From Lacinutrix sp. Bg11-31 (lineage in GTDB: Bacteria; Bacteroidota; Bacteroidia; Flavobacteriales; Flavobacteriaceae): a stretch of DNA of 64,000 bases. The position numbers and the translations under genes are program-made. The notes beneath the pieces are model-generated. The model did not search any database, was not told the DNA's origin, and was given only the letters and a program-made list of their open reading frames with translations. Below, one piece after another: positions 45,023 to 54,482 of the stretch. The DNA lies in the NCBI RefSeq assembly GCF_002831665.1, contig NZ_CP025118.1, forward strand, positions 2,790,001 through 2,854,000. Reading direction: 5' to 3'. The stretch's first letter is position 1. Each line of letters starts with the position of its first letter.

Positions 45023-46450
45023 TTAGTTGTTTTTATTTATAAAGTTTGGAATTATTGTCTTTAATATAACTAATATAACTATTAACATACTTATTACAAT
45101 AACATTTGCCATAATGAACCCAAATGATGAACGATGGATTGATTGTGCAAAAGGAAGCATCATTGCGTAAAATAATGGCATAAATAATATAAACTTGTTT
45201 TTATTTCTAAGGTATTCTAAAAACCAAAAAAAGAAGCCTGTAAAAAAGTAGACCAAGAATGGTCCAAACAATCCAAAATTCCATTGCGCTTCCATAACAT
45301 AAGAGAAACCAGAGCCAGATATTCTACTAGTGTTCCAGGAAGAAAAATATCTATCTTTAAAAGTATATGTAATTGGTTTTGGCTTATTAAAAGGTAATAA
45401 AGCCCTTGGAATTGGTATTAAAAAGCCATCAAGATAACTTGAACCATAAAGCAACTCATTATCATCATCATTATAAAATTTAATGTAGTTCATGTATGGC
45501 GCTCCAAACTCGTTATTTGCTGGATTATAATATACTAAATAACTTTTCTTTTGAAAAACATAATAATCAAAGCGCTCCCAATTACCTGAGGTAAACAAAT
45601 GTCTTAACTGTCCTCTAATTCCATATAATATAGCCATTGAGGAATAACCTAAAAACAAAAAAAGCACAACTTTTCTTTTTATTTTATGGATGCTTAAATA
45701 ATAACTATACCCAACTAAATAAGCAATAAAAACGCCTAGTAAATGACCTCTAAAACCAACACTTAAATAAATTAATATTATTGGAGAGGCAATTAATAAA
45801 ACAAATAAGAATAATTTGTTTTTTAGAACTGCAAAAAACTTATTACTGTAAGTTAAATACATTCTTAATCCAAGAAAGAAAAAACCTATTTTTAAAAAAC
45901 TTGCAGATGGTAGTGTTATAAAAACTCCTCCTGTTTTTGCTTGATAAACCGCTTTCCCAAAACTTAATATACCAAGTCCTCCAGCTCTATATATGTTAAT
46001 AAATTCACTTAAAAGAGCAACACAAACAAAAGCAACAGTAAACAATGTAAATTGCTTTATTTTATGTGAATACTGATTCTTATCTATTTCAACATTCTTG
46101 ATACTAATAATGTATGGAATAGACATTGCGAACAAGCCAAGTGTAGAAACAAATAAATATAGACATGCTGATTCGGGAGTTGATTCTCGAAACAGCCTTC
46201 TATTATCAATATCAAACAAAACAGTAAGTACCGGAGCATATGTATATAAAACATAAAAAAGCAAAAAGAAAAAGGAAAAACTATTTAAACGCTTTATTGA
46301 TATTTTAAATATTCTATAAGTAAAGATTAAAGTTATTAACGAAAAAAATAATGCGAAATTTAATTTTACAAAATAGCAACTTAAACCCGTTAATAAAACA
46401 CCAACTAGTGAAACGAATAAATATATAATACTTTTAGATGTCGTTTTCAT
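45023..46450 (-). CDS. O-antigen polymerase-like membrane protein (oligosaccharide repeat unit polymerase)
   Basis: 475 residues with about 12 hydrophobic segments and one large loop with SVGFRGHLLGVFIAYLVGYS and the SSYLDGFLIPIPRALLP region. The latter resembles the family often labelled oligosaccharide repeat unit polymerase (WzyE-like). It should join lipid-linked repeat units in the periplasm. It is the best Wzy candidate of the three membrane proteins. It lies 6 bases from the acyltransferase gene and 7 bases from the flippase gene. Confidence 0.83.
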   Translation of the reverse strand: MKTTSKSIIYLFVSLVGVLLTGLSCYFVKLNFALFFSLITLIFTYRIFKISIKRLNSFSFFFLLFYVLYTYAPVLTVLFDIDNRRLFRESTPESACLYLFVSTLGLFAMSIPYIISIKNVEIDKNQYSHKIKQFTLFTVAFVCVALLSEFINIYRAGGLGILSFGKAVYQAKTGGVFITLPSASFLKIGFFFLGLRMYLTYSNKFFAVLKNKLFLFVLLIASPIILIYLSVGFRGHLLGVFIAYLVGYSYYLSIHKIKRKVVLFLFLGYSSMAILYGIRGQLRHLFTSGNWERFDYYVFQKKSYLVYYNPANNEFGAPYMNYIKFYNDDDNELLYGSSYLDGFLIPIPRALLPFNKPKPITYTFKDRYFSSWNTSRISGSGFSYVMEAQWNFGLFGPFLVYFFTGFFFWFLEYLRNKNKFILFMPLFYAMMLPFAQSIHRSSFGFIMANVIVISMLIVILVILKTIIPNFINKNN

Positions 46451-46457
46451 AACTATT

Positions 46458-47702
46458 TTACTTCAATTCGTTTCTTAACTTTATGTATTGAATTAAAAAC
46501 ACAATTATTTCCATGAAAACTCCAACTAAAGCATAAAACAAAACGGCTAAAAAAGAGCTTTCTAATATTGAGGCAATATAAATTAAAATTAAGCTTAATA
46601 CTAACCATACAATTTCAACTATTAAAAATGTTTTCTGCAGCCCTAATATAATCATATTCTCATGAGCTAAAGCATTTACAATATTAAAAAATACATATAT
46701 CAATATTACTTTTGCATACACAGCGGCACTCCACCAGCTTTCCTTAAAGAATAATATAAATAAATCATCTGCAAAAAGTTCAAATATTATAAAAGGACCA
46801 ATAGCTATAAATAACAAAACCTTGGTAGATTTAAAATATAGTTTTAGCATGGCTCTTTTATCTGTCAGGTATAGCTTAGCTGCTTTAGGGCAATAAACTC
46901 TTCTTAAAGCCATAGATATTAGTTGAGCTGGTAATTTTACAATTTTAAACGCAATGCTAAAATTCCCTAAAACTGCAAGCGAAAAAAACACAGGAAATGT
47001 AAATGAGCATATATTGTGCGATGCAGATTTTAAGATGTTGCTTAGCGCATAAAATTTAGGGAACTTATCATATTTTTTTGCAACTAAAATCAGGCTCTGT
47101 TTAGTAGCTTGTTTTTTACAGTTTTTAAAAAAAGATACTGTATTAAAAAAATAATAAGAAACACCTATTGTTAATGCAAAAACATAACCTATTAACATAC
47201 CCAATAAAGGAAACGTTTTAAATAAAACAAATTGCATTCCTGACTTTGAAAAAGCATCTATTATTACTGCTCTAGATGTAATTTTAAACTTCGAACGTTT
47301 ATCAAAATACATTTGAAAAACATTTATTAGTCCATACAAAAAAACACTAAAAGGAATAATAAAAACTAAAGGATAATGTACTTGATCAATAATATTAAAA
47401 AAGTATAAAAAAACGCCTAATATTAATATAGCAACAGAGACAATAACATTAGTTAAAAGAGAAAGAACAACTAAATTATATATTTCTTTATCGCTTTCAG
47501 CAATTACTATTGCTTTGTCAAAACGTAATGTTGCTAATGGTAAACAAATACTTATTAAAGAAGTTCCTAAAGATAAAAGCCCAAAACTATCTGGAAGATA
47601 TACTTTTGTTAAATAAAGCATTGCCAAAAAAGTAACAATCTGTGCGACTATTGTTCCTCCGGCTAAAACACTTATGCTTTTTAAAAAATCTGACTTAAAC
47701 AC
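46458..47702 (-). CDS. Oligosaccharide flippase (Wzx-like)
   Basis: 414 residues with 10-12 membrane segments. The N-terminus DFLKSISVLAGGTIVAQIVT followed by FLAMLYLTKVYLPDSFGLLS is typical of polysaccharide flippases. The start is GTG at 47700-47702, inside the 3' end of the ligase-like gene (8-base overlap). It should move lipid-linked repeat units across the inner membrane for the polymerase encoded next. Confidence 0.9.
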   Translation of the reverse strand: MFKSDFLKSISVLAGGTIVAQIVTFLAMLYLTKVYLPDSFGLLSLGTSLISICLPLATLRFDKAIVIAESDKEIYNLVVLSLLTNVIVSVAILILGVFLYFFNIIDQVHYPLVFIIPFSVFLYGLINVFQMYFDKRSKFKITSRAVIIDAFSKSGMQFVLFKTFPLLGMLIGYVFALTIGVSYYFFNTVSFFKNCKKQATKQSLILVAKKYDKFPKFYALSNILKSASHNICSFTFPVFFSLAVLGNFSIAFKIVKLPAQLISMALRRVYCPKAAKLYLTDKRAMLKLYFKSTKVLLFIAIGPFIIFELFADDLFILFFKESWWSAAVYAKVILIYVFFNIVNALAHENMIILGLQKTFLIVEIVWLVLSLILIYIASILESSFLAVLFYALVGVFMEIIVFLIQYIKLRNELK

Positions 47703-49035
47703 TTTCTTTTTCTAATTTTAAGAATAGGGATTCTTTATATAATAGACTCCCGAAAATTGAGCAAAATAATATCCCATGTATTCTAATAAACATGCTTTCA
47801 GACATAAGGTTAATACAAATAATAACTAAAAAAGCGAGTTGCACTTTGTTTTTTGTGATTATCGCAATATTGAAACTGTTTCCTAAAAAAAGAATAAAGG
47901 CAATAAATAAAATTAGTCCTCCAGTAATAAGAATTGAAAAAAAGTAATTATGGGAATTTAGCTCACTGTTTGTGCACGTGTTGATAACATCGTTTTCGGA
48001 ACCAATTCCATAGCCAAAAATAGGTTTTTTAGCAAACTCATTTACCGCACAACTCCAAAGTTGAGATCTAATATTTGCGTTTCTATCAGGTTTTTCTGAA
48101 AAAAGGTTTACTAGCGTTATTTTAGCTTCTTCAAAGTCTTGCTTAAACCTAACATTATCATATAATTTATTCTGTACACTTGGTGTTACTAAGAGTATTG
48201 ATGGTACAACAATAAACAATATACATATTATTGTTCTTATTTTCTTTGAATTTATTTTCCAAACAATAAAAATTGGAATAATTAAAAGGCATACTAAATT
48301 AGGAATAGATGTTAGGTAAACTACGCTAAAAGTAAATATAAGTATAAAAAAAAGGCCTGCTGCTTTTAGCCACTTAGATGTTTCTTTAAAAAAAACAGTG
48401 TCAATAATTAATATTATACTCCATATAAAGCCCATACTTAAATATGCCTTATGCACAAAAATACCACTTATATTATTCTCGTTTAGATAATACCTAGACA
48501 CATGAAATGGAAGTTTAGAAATAACATTAAACTGGTCTATTATACTTAGTTTTAAAAGTCCTCTCGTTCTCTCTCCAGCAGTATTAATATAACCTAAAGC
48601 ATCTATACCTTGTACTAATTTTACATATAAAAAAATTACAATTAAAAAATTAGATACTATATAAAAATAAAATAAAATGGTTTGTTGCTTCTGTGATATT
48701 TTTGGTATTAAATAAATAAAAAGTATAGGGAATATTATAAAGTTTACAAGTCTTAATATCAACTTTAATCCTTTATCCTGGTTATCTGTGTAACTTAAAC
48801 TAAATATTATAACAATTATCCAAAGACACAGATAAAAAACAGGTTTATAGCCTGTTCTTTTTATGTTGTCTTTTAAGTTTTTACCATAAAGAAATAATGC
48901 AGAAATTATAATTAATACAATTATAATACTGTGAAAAGCATTAGGTAAAATAGGAAAAGCAAATAAGAGACAAAATAAACTAAAAAGGAATGTTTGTAAA
49001 TAACTTTTATAATCTATCTCTTTATTATAATTCAT
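47695..49035 (-). CDS. O-antigen ligase-like protein (Wzy_C/WaaL family)
   Basis: 446 residues with about 11 hydrophobic segments. The periplasmic loop contains RSQLWSCAVNEFAKKPIFGY and NSHNYFFSILITGGLILFIA, the conserved Wzy_C signature with the key His. Such proteins either ligate O-antigen to lipid A core or polymerise repeat units, and sequence alone does not decide. It overlaps the epimerase gene by 11 bases and the flippase gene by 8. Confidence 0.87.
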   Translation of the reverse strand: MNYNKEIDYKSYLQTFLFSLFCLLFAFPILPNAFHSIIIVLIIISALFLYGKNLKDNIKRTGYKPVFYLCLWIIVIIFSLSYTDNQDKGLKLILRLVNFIIFPILFIYLIPKISQKQQTILFYFYIVSNFLIVIFLYVKLVQGIDALGYINTAGERTRGLLKLSIIDQFNVISKLPFHVSRYYLNENNISGIFVHKAYLSMGFIWSIILIIDTVFFKETSKWLKAAGLFFILIFTFSVVYLTSIPNLVCLLIIPIFIVWKINSKKIRTIICILFIVVPSILLVTPSVQNKLYDNVRFKQDFEEAKITLVNLFSEKPDRNANIRSQLWSCAVNEFAKKPIFGYGIGSENDVINTCTNSELNSHNYFFSILITGGLILFIAFILFLGNSFNIAIITKNKVQLAFLVIICINLMSESMFIRIHGILFCSIFGSLLYKESLFLKLEKESV

Positions 49036-50032
49036 TATGGTACCATTGTGTGGTTATTTTTATTCCTTCTTTAAAAGAGTATATAGGATTATAGTTTATT
49101 AACTTTTTTGCTTTAGAAATATCTGCTAAAGAGTGTTTAACATCCCCTGCTCTATCAGGCCCATGTTTAACATTTGTTGCGCTGTAATCCACATTTAAAC
49201 TTCTTAAACCATCCTTTATGTCATCTACCAACTCGTTTAGGTTAGTGTTCTCTCCAAATGCGACATTATATATTTGATTAATTGATTCTGGGTTTTTAGA
49301 AAGTGCAGCTTTAATATTTGCTTGTATTACATTCTCAATATAAGTAAAATCTCTTGAATGTTTTCCGTCACCATTAATTAATATATTTTCTTTATTTAAA
49401 AACTGTCCAATAAATTTTGGTATTACAGCAGCATAAGCACCATTAGGATCTTGGTGTGGCCCAAATACATTAAAGTATCTAAGACCAATAGTTTCTAATC
49501 CATAAGTTTTATAAAAAACGTCTGAATATAACTCATTAACGTATTTTGTAACTGCATACGGAGAAAGTGGTTTACCAATAACATCTTCCACCTTTGGCAA
49601 GCCCTCACTATCACCATAAGTACTTGATGATGCCGCATAAACCATTCTTTTAACGCTTTTAGATTCCTTAGCAGCTACAAGCATATTTAAGAAACCAGAA
49701 ATATTAACTTCGTTTGATGTTATCGGATCATTTATTGAACGTGGAACAGAGCCTAAAGCTGCCTGATGCAAGACGTAGTCAACATTAATCATGCTTTTTT
49801 TACAAGTTTCTAAATCTCTTATATCTCCTTCTATTAATTCACAACGAGAATCTTCTAAAGAGGTACTAATATTCTTAAGGTGACCTGTAGCAAAATTATC
49901 TAAAATCACTACTTTTTTTATTCCGTTCTTTAATAGATATTCTACAAGATTACTTCCTATAAAACCAGCTCCTCCAGTTACTAAAAATGTTGATTTAGAT
50001 AAATCTTCTGTATGGTATTTATTTTCTTTCAT
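49025..50032 (-). CDS. UDP-N-acetylglucosamine 4-epimerase type (WbpP/TviC-like)
   Basis: 335 residues, short-chain dehydrogenase fold. The NAD loop is [39 protein letters not shown] followed by KPLSPYAVTKYVNEL gives the Ser and YxxxK residues, and the GLPKVED stretch is close to WbpP/TviC. These interconvert UDP-GlcNAc/GalNAc or their uronic acids. With the WbpO/TviB-like dehydrogenase (52233-53501) it should give UDP-GalNAcA. Confidence 0.88.
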   Translation of the reverse strand: MKENKYHTEDLSKSTFLVTGGAGFIGSNLVEYLLKNGIKKVVILDNFATGHLKNISTSLEDSRCELIEGDIRDLETCKKSMINVDYVLHQAALGSVPRSINDPITSNEVNISGFLNMLVAAKESKSVKRMVYAASSSTYGDSEGLPKVEDVIGKPLSPYAVTKYVNELYSDVFYKTYGLETIGLRYFNVFGPHQDPNGAYAAVIPKFIGQFLNKENILINGDGKHSRDFTYIENVIQANIKAALSKNPESINQIYNVAFGENTNLNELVDDIKDGLRSLNVDYSATNVKHGPDRAGDVKHSLADISKAKKLINYNPIYSFKEGIKITTQWYHNEL

Positions 50033-50105
50033 TCTTTTTCAATGACTTCAACATCATTCGTTTTATTTATAAGTATATAGATTATTAGCTATTGATTTTG
50101 AAATT

Positions 50106-51021
50106 TTATTTGCTGTTTTTTTTATTTAAACCATTTTCAGTATCTAATACTTGTTCTTTATTAATATTAGCATTATTAAACTTTATTAATCTTTCTCTAA
50201 AAAAGGAATTAGGCATAAAATAAGGATTGTAACCCATTTTTCCCTCTTTGGTCTTAAAAGGGACTCCTTTAAAAACAGATGTTTCATCTTTAAAAACAAT
50301 GTCTTTACTTAACTTAAAATTAGCAAAAAAATTGTTTTTATTAATCGTAATATTATTTAGAGAATCATTAATTTTTAATTCCCTAAAAACAACTCCATTT
50401 TGGTCTTTATTATCGCTAAAATCAATTCTTAAATCATAAGGTCTCACGCCATTTGGAAATTCAAATTGAATGTCTTGTTCTAAATTTGATCTTTTTATTT
50501 TTTGTGTTAATCTGTTTTTTTTAGAATAAGAATTATTCTCTTTAGTAGAATACATAACCAAAAATATATCATTTTTCTTAAAAGTTCCTTTGAAATTTAA
50601 TTTAATGTTGTTATTGTTCTCTCCTATGAGCTCTTTTTTTGTTTTACTAATTTTTACTTCTTGGTCTAAGATTTTTAAAAACGTATTTTCAAAAAACTTA
50701 AGAACTCATAAACATTGACTTAGCTGCATTCATAAAATCTGAAGGAGAAAATGCTAGAAAAGTAAAAATAAAGGTTAAAAAAAGTGTTGGAATTAAACGT
50801 CTTATCCTTCTAATATAAAAAGTTTTTAAACTAACCGTACCTTTTTCTAGAAATTCATGATTTATTATACGTGTTATTAAAAACCCACTAATTACAAAGA
50901 AAACATCGACACCAATAAAGCCTCCTTTGAAAGCATCAATATCAAGGTGATAGAATATTACTAACAATACTGCAATTGCTCTTAATGAATCTATATGATT
51001 TAAATAACTAAGTTTTTTCAT
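50106..51021 (-). pseudogene. OafA/YrhL-type acyltransferase with large internal deletion
   Basis: The 5' part (51021 down to 50698, 107 codons from the ATG at 51019-51021) is a normal acyltransferase-3 start: NHIDSLRAIAVLLVIFYHLD, then GGFIGVDVFFVISGFLITRI. It stops after FMNAAKSMFMSS. In another frame, open from 50705 to 50106, the sequence begins VLKFFENTFLKILDQEVKIS, which resembles the end of an SGNH domain, and continues into a beta domain like the adjacent lipoprotein. Complete OafA proteins have about 600 residues or more, so roughly 500 codons seem lost at about 50700. Either part might still be translated. Confidence 0.75.
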
Positions 51022-51132
51022 TTTATCTTTATAATTTAACACCTTCTTTCATTAATAATAAATAATTCTTATGAAGCCTTATTTCTGAAAAACAAAAATC
51101 GCTTTTTCTTTAAAAGTTTTAGAGTCTATTTT

Positions 51133-52221
51133 TTAAAAATTAGAAAGTTCTTTTATAAACTTATCGGTTAAATTAAAGTATGGGTTGAAGTTTTCAACAC
51201 CATTTTTTATTATAGTTTTTAAATTTATTTCACCATTAGAGCTTAAATCTATATACTCATTAGCTTTCAAGTATTCACTTATTTGAGCTTTATCAAAAGA
51301 TATTATAGAATTTAATTCGCTAATAGTAAATCTATTAATTTCGATACCTTTTTGCTTTATGCTTGCACTAACATCAAATCTAAAATTAACCAAATAATCT
51401 TCATTTGGCAATGTAATTATAACCGTTTGAGGTAAATTACTTCCTTTTACAAGTTTTCTTATTGGCTTTTTTAATTTAAAACTTTTGTTAAGATCATCAC
51501 TATAAAACAATAATAATTCATCATCAGATTTAAAAACACCTTCTATAATAACTCTAAACTCTCCATCTTTTAAATCAATATTTTCAACATCTTCAAGAGC
51601 TACAGTTTTAGATTTATTTATATTTGCTTTATTGAAGGCTTTTAATACTTTTAAAAAGGAGTAATTTGTACCTAAATAAGGGTTATAGCCCATTTTCCCT
51701 TCTTTCGTATTAAAAAGGTTACATTTTAGTTCTAACGTTTCTTTATTAAATTTTGAGTGCTCACTAAGCTTAAAATTATTAAATATATTATTCTCATTTA
51801 GCAATATTCTATTTAACGAATCACTAATTACTATCTCTTTAAAACTAACTTTTTTTTGGTCTTTATTACCGCTAAAATCAATTCTTAAATCATAAGGTCT
51901 TACTCCTTCAGGAAATTCGAATTGAATGTTTTGTTCTTTATTTGATCCTTTTATTCTTTTAGTTAATCTGTTTTCATTTGAATATCTTTTGTTTTCTTCT
52001 GTTGAATACATTAAAAGAAAGTTATCATCACTTTCAAATTTTCCTTTAAAATTTAATTTAATATTGTTGTTTTTACTTTCTGCTATTACCTCTTTTTTAA
52101 CTTCTATTTTTTGAGTTTGATTACTCGTTTTAGATTTCTCTTCTTCTTTACAAGAAAACAAGATGAATAAAAGCATTATAATTAATAACGGATTATTCAG
52201 AGTTTTTTTATTCACTTTCAT
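51133..52221 (-). CDS. Lipoprotein with two copies of a beta domain
   Basis: 362 residues. The signal ends at Cys24 (MLLFILFSC), followed by KEEEK and a charged linker. Two related domains follow (about 52-200 and 213-360). Shared features are GxFxSDDxxLLxYS, a KGSN..Q segment, a [LF]R[IF]D strand, a Ser-Leu/Asn-rich strand and a late NPY/NPYF. The first copy closely matches the C-terminal part of the broken acyltransferase next door, including the linker (KKEVIAESKNNNIKLNFKG against KKELIGENNNNIKLNFKG). I do not know the family. A glycan-binding beta sandwich is a guess. It is 11 bases after the dehydrogenase gene. Confidence 0.75.
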   Translation of the reverse strand: MKVNKKTLNNPLLIIMLLFILFSCKEEEKSKTSNQTQKIEVKKEVIAESKNNNIKLNFKGKFESDDNFLLMYSTEENKRYSNENRLTKRIKGSNKEQNIQFEFPEGVRPYDLRIDFSGNKDQKKVSFKEIVISDSLNRILLNENNIFNNFKLSEHSKFNKETLELKCNLFNTKEGKMGYNPYLGTNYSFLKVLKAFNKANINKSKTVALEDVENIDLKDGEFRVIIEGVFKSDDELLLFYSDDLNKSFKLKKPIRKLVKGSNLPQTVIITLPNEDYLVNFRFDVSASIKQKGIEINRFTISELNSIISFDKAQISEYLKANEYIDLSSNGEINLKTIIKNGVENFNPYFNLTDKFIKELSNF

Positions 52222-52232
52222 AATACTTATTG

Positions 52233-53501
52233 TTATAGTCTTTTTGTTATTTTTTTTAATTCTAAATTTCCTTTTACATCGTACACTATAGCGTTTTTAT
52301 TTTTAATTGATTCCAAGTCTAATGTTGTGAATTCTTTATGAGCTACTACATGAACAATAGCGTCGTAAGTTTCCTTAATTTTATCTGTAGTATGAATTTG
52401 ATATTCATTAAAAACTTCTTCATTTGAAGCCCATGGATCGTATACATCAACATCCATATTAAAGTTAACTAATGCATTATAAACATCGATAGCCTTGGTG
52501 TTTCTAATATCTGGGCAGTTTTCTTTAAAAGTAATGCCTAGCATTAAGACCTTAGCGTTTTTAATAGCTATATCATTTTTAACCATTAGCTTTAAAACTT
52601 CGGTAGCTACAAATTCTCCCATAGAATCATTTAAACGTCTTCCTGCTAAAATTATTTCAGGATGGTAGCCTACTTCTTGAGCCTTTTGAGCTAAATAATA
52701 TGGGTCTACACCTATACAATGACCTCCAACTAAACCTGGTTTAAAAGGTAAAAAGTTCCATTTGGTTGCTGCTGCTTCTAAAACTGCATGTGTATCAATA
52801 TCTAACTTATTAAAAATCATTGCAAGTTCATTAACAAAAGCAATGTTAATGTCTCTTTGAGCATTCTCAATTACCTTGGCAGCTTCAGCAACTTTTATTG
52901 AAGGCGCTAAATGTGTTCCCGCAGTAATTATAGAAGCGTATAAGCTGTTAACTTCTTCACCTATTTTAGGTGTAGAGCCTGAAGTTACTTTTTTAATATT
53001 AGCAACCGTATGTGTTTTATCACCTGGATTAATTCTTTCTGGAGAGTAACCACAGAAAAAATCTTCATTAAATTTCAACCCACTTACTTTTTCTAAAATT
53101 GGGACACATTCATCTTCTGTAACTCCTGGATAAACCGTAGACTCATAAATAACTATGTCTCCTTTTTTAAGTACTTTACCAATTGTTTCAGAAGCCTTTA
53201 TTAAAGGTGTTAATATTGGTCTATGGTTTTTATCAACTGGTGTAGGTACTGTTACAATAAAAATATTACAAGATTTAATATCTTCAGCATTAAAACTTAA
53301 GGCTAAACCATTTTCTTTTTGATTAAGAACTGATTCTAAGTTAGAATCTGACACTTCTAAAGTGCTATCGTGGCCAGAGTTTAATTGATCTATTCTAGAG
53401 TTGTTTATATCAAAACCTACTACTTTATATTTTTTAGCAAATTCTACTGCTAAAGGAAGACCTACATATCCTAGGCCAATAATGGCTATTTTTTTGTTCA
53501 T
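52233..53501 (-). CDS. Nucleotide-sugar dehydrogenase (WbpO/TviB-like, UDP-HexNAc dehydrogenase)
   Basis: 422 residues. The NAD loop is KIAIIGLGYVGLPLAVEFAK. VIYESTVYPGVTEDECVPIL and FFCGYSPERINPGDKTHTV are typical of the WbpO/TviB branch rather than UDP-glucose dehydrogenase. The active-site Cys lies in GLVGGHCIGVDPYYLA. It oxidises UDP-GlcNAc or UDP-GalNAc to the uronic acid. A -7 promoter box lies at 53566-53573, so it starts the long downstream run of genes. Confidence 0.91.
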   Translation of the reverse strand: MNKKIAIIGLGYVGLPLAVEFAKKYKVVGFDINNSRIDQLNSGHDSTLEVSDSNLESVLNQKENGLALSFNAEDIKSCNIFIVTVPTPVDKNHRPILTPLIKASETIGKVLKKGDIVIYESTVYPGVTEDECVPILEKVSGLKFNEDFFCGYSPERINPGDKTHTVANIKKVTSGSTPKIGEEVNSLYASIITAGTHLAPSIKVAEAAKVIENAQRDINIAFVNELAMIFNKLDIDTHAVLEAAATKWNFLPFKPGLVGGHCIGVDPYYLAQKAQEVGYHPEIILAGRRLNDSMGEFVATEVLKLMVKNDIAIKNAKVLMLGITFKENCPDIRNTKAIDVYNALVNFNMDVDVYDPWASNEEVFNEYQIHTTDKIKETYDAIVHVVAHKEFTTLDLESIKNKNAIVYDVKGNLELKKITKRL

Positions 53502-53565
53502 TTATTTTCTTAATTTATAGCTGAATACTTGTTTTAGTTATAAAAAATCAATTGTCTAGCGTCTG

Positions 53566-53573
53566 CAAAAATA
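53566..53573 (-). promoter_or_regulatory. -7 promoter box TATTTTTG (minus strand)
   Basis: The reverse complement of 53566-53573 is TATTTTTG, an exact TAnnTTTG match, about 65 bases before the WbpO/TviB-like ATG. The 123-base gap from rfbD supports a second promoter for the distal part of the locus. No clear -33 box is seen. Confidence 0.5.
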
Positions 53574-53605
53574 ATATATTTAATATTTTTTATTGTCAGA
53601 TTACT

Positions 53606-53624
53606 CTAAAAATAAAATTTTTAG
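53606..53624 (-). terminator. Possible A+T-rich attenuating hairpin after rfbD
   Basis: CTAAAAAT and ATTTTTAG form an 8-bp stem with a 3-base loop that abuts the rfbD stop codon. It has almost no GC pairs, so it is at best a weak terminator. Confidence 0.3.
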
Positions 53625-54482
53625 TTAAAACGTTTCTAAAACACGAGATAAGGCATCTTTCCAATTGTTTGGTGAGAGCTTAAAATTTAATAATATTTTA
53701 TCTTTAGACATTACACTATATTTTGGTCGTCTTGCTTTAGTTATAAACCCTTCTACTGGAACTATCTTTTTAAGATCAAAAGAATTAAAATGTTTTGCAA
53801 TTTCTACTGCAAAACCATACCAGGTTGTAATACCCTCATTACTAAAATGGTAAATACCATATTTATTACTTTTTGTAGTTATTAAATAATATAAAAAACT
53901 ACTTAAATCTATACAACTTGTTGGTGTTCCTGTTTCTGCAATTGTAATTTTAAGTTCTGAGTTTTCTTTTATTTTATTTGCAATTGTTTTTACAAAATTC
54001 TTACCATAGTTTGAATATAACCATGACGTTCTAATAATAAAATGCTCCTTTAATGAGTTAGAGATACACTGCTCGCCTTTTAATTTAGACTTACCATATT
54101 GGTTGATTGGATTAGTTAGATCTGTTTCAAGATATGGTGTTTCTTCTTTTCCATCAAAAACATAATCAGTTGAAATATGAATTAAAACTGTTCTATGTTT
54201 TTTACATAAAAGCGCTAAGTTTTTTACCGCTTCAGCATTAATCTTAAAGACTAATTCTATAAATTCTTCTGCTTGCTCTACATTTGTATAAGCTGCACAA
54301 TTAATGCAATAATCATAATTGTTTATTGAAAAAAAGTTAGAAACCTCCTTATAATTAGTAATATCTAATTCATTTTTATTTACAAAAACAAACTGAACAT
54401 TTTCTTTGTTTGCACTATATAATACTTTTATTGTTTGTGCTAATTGTCCATTTGCACCAGTTACTAAAACTTTAGTCTTCAT
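53625..54482 (-). CDS. rfbD: dTDP-4-dehydrorhamnose reductase
   Basis: 285 residues. It is the last step to dTDP-L-rhamnose, using NAD(P)H. The loop VLVTGANGQLAQTIK, HISTDYVFDGKEETPYLE and the catalytic YGKSKLKGE (YxxxK) are intact. Its ATG overlaps the rfbC stop by 4 bases (ATGA). It is the last of the four rfb genes. Confidence 0.96.
   Translation of the reverse strand: MKTKVLVTGANGQLAQTIKVLYSANKENVQFVFVNKNELDITNYKEVSNFFSINNYDYCINCAAYTNVEQAEEFIELVFKINAEAVKNLALLCKKHRTVLIHISTDYVFDGKEETPYLETDLTNPINQYGKSKLKGEQCISNSLKEHFIIRTSWLYSNYGKNFVKTIANKIKENSELKITIAETGTPTSCIDLSSFLYYLITTKSNKYGIYHFSNEGITTWYGFAVEIAKHFNSFDLKKIVPVEGFITKARRPKYSVMSKDKILLNFKLSPNNWKDALSRVLETF

Noticed and set aside
50698..50710. 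Simple frameshift or sequencing error in the acyltransferase gene
   Set aside because: Restoring the frame gives only about 300 residues and joins the second membrane helix region directly to an SGNH-like end. About 500 residues would still be missing, so a deletion fits better.
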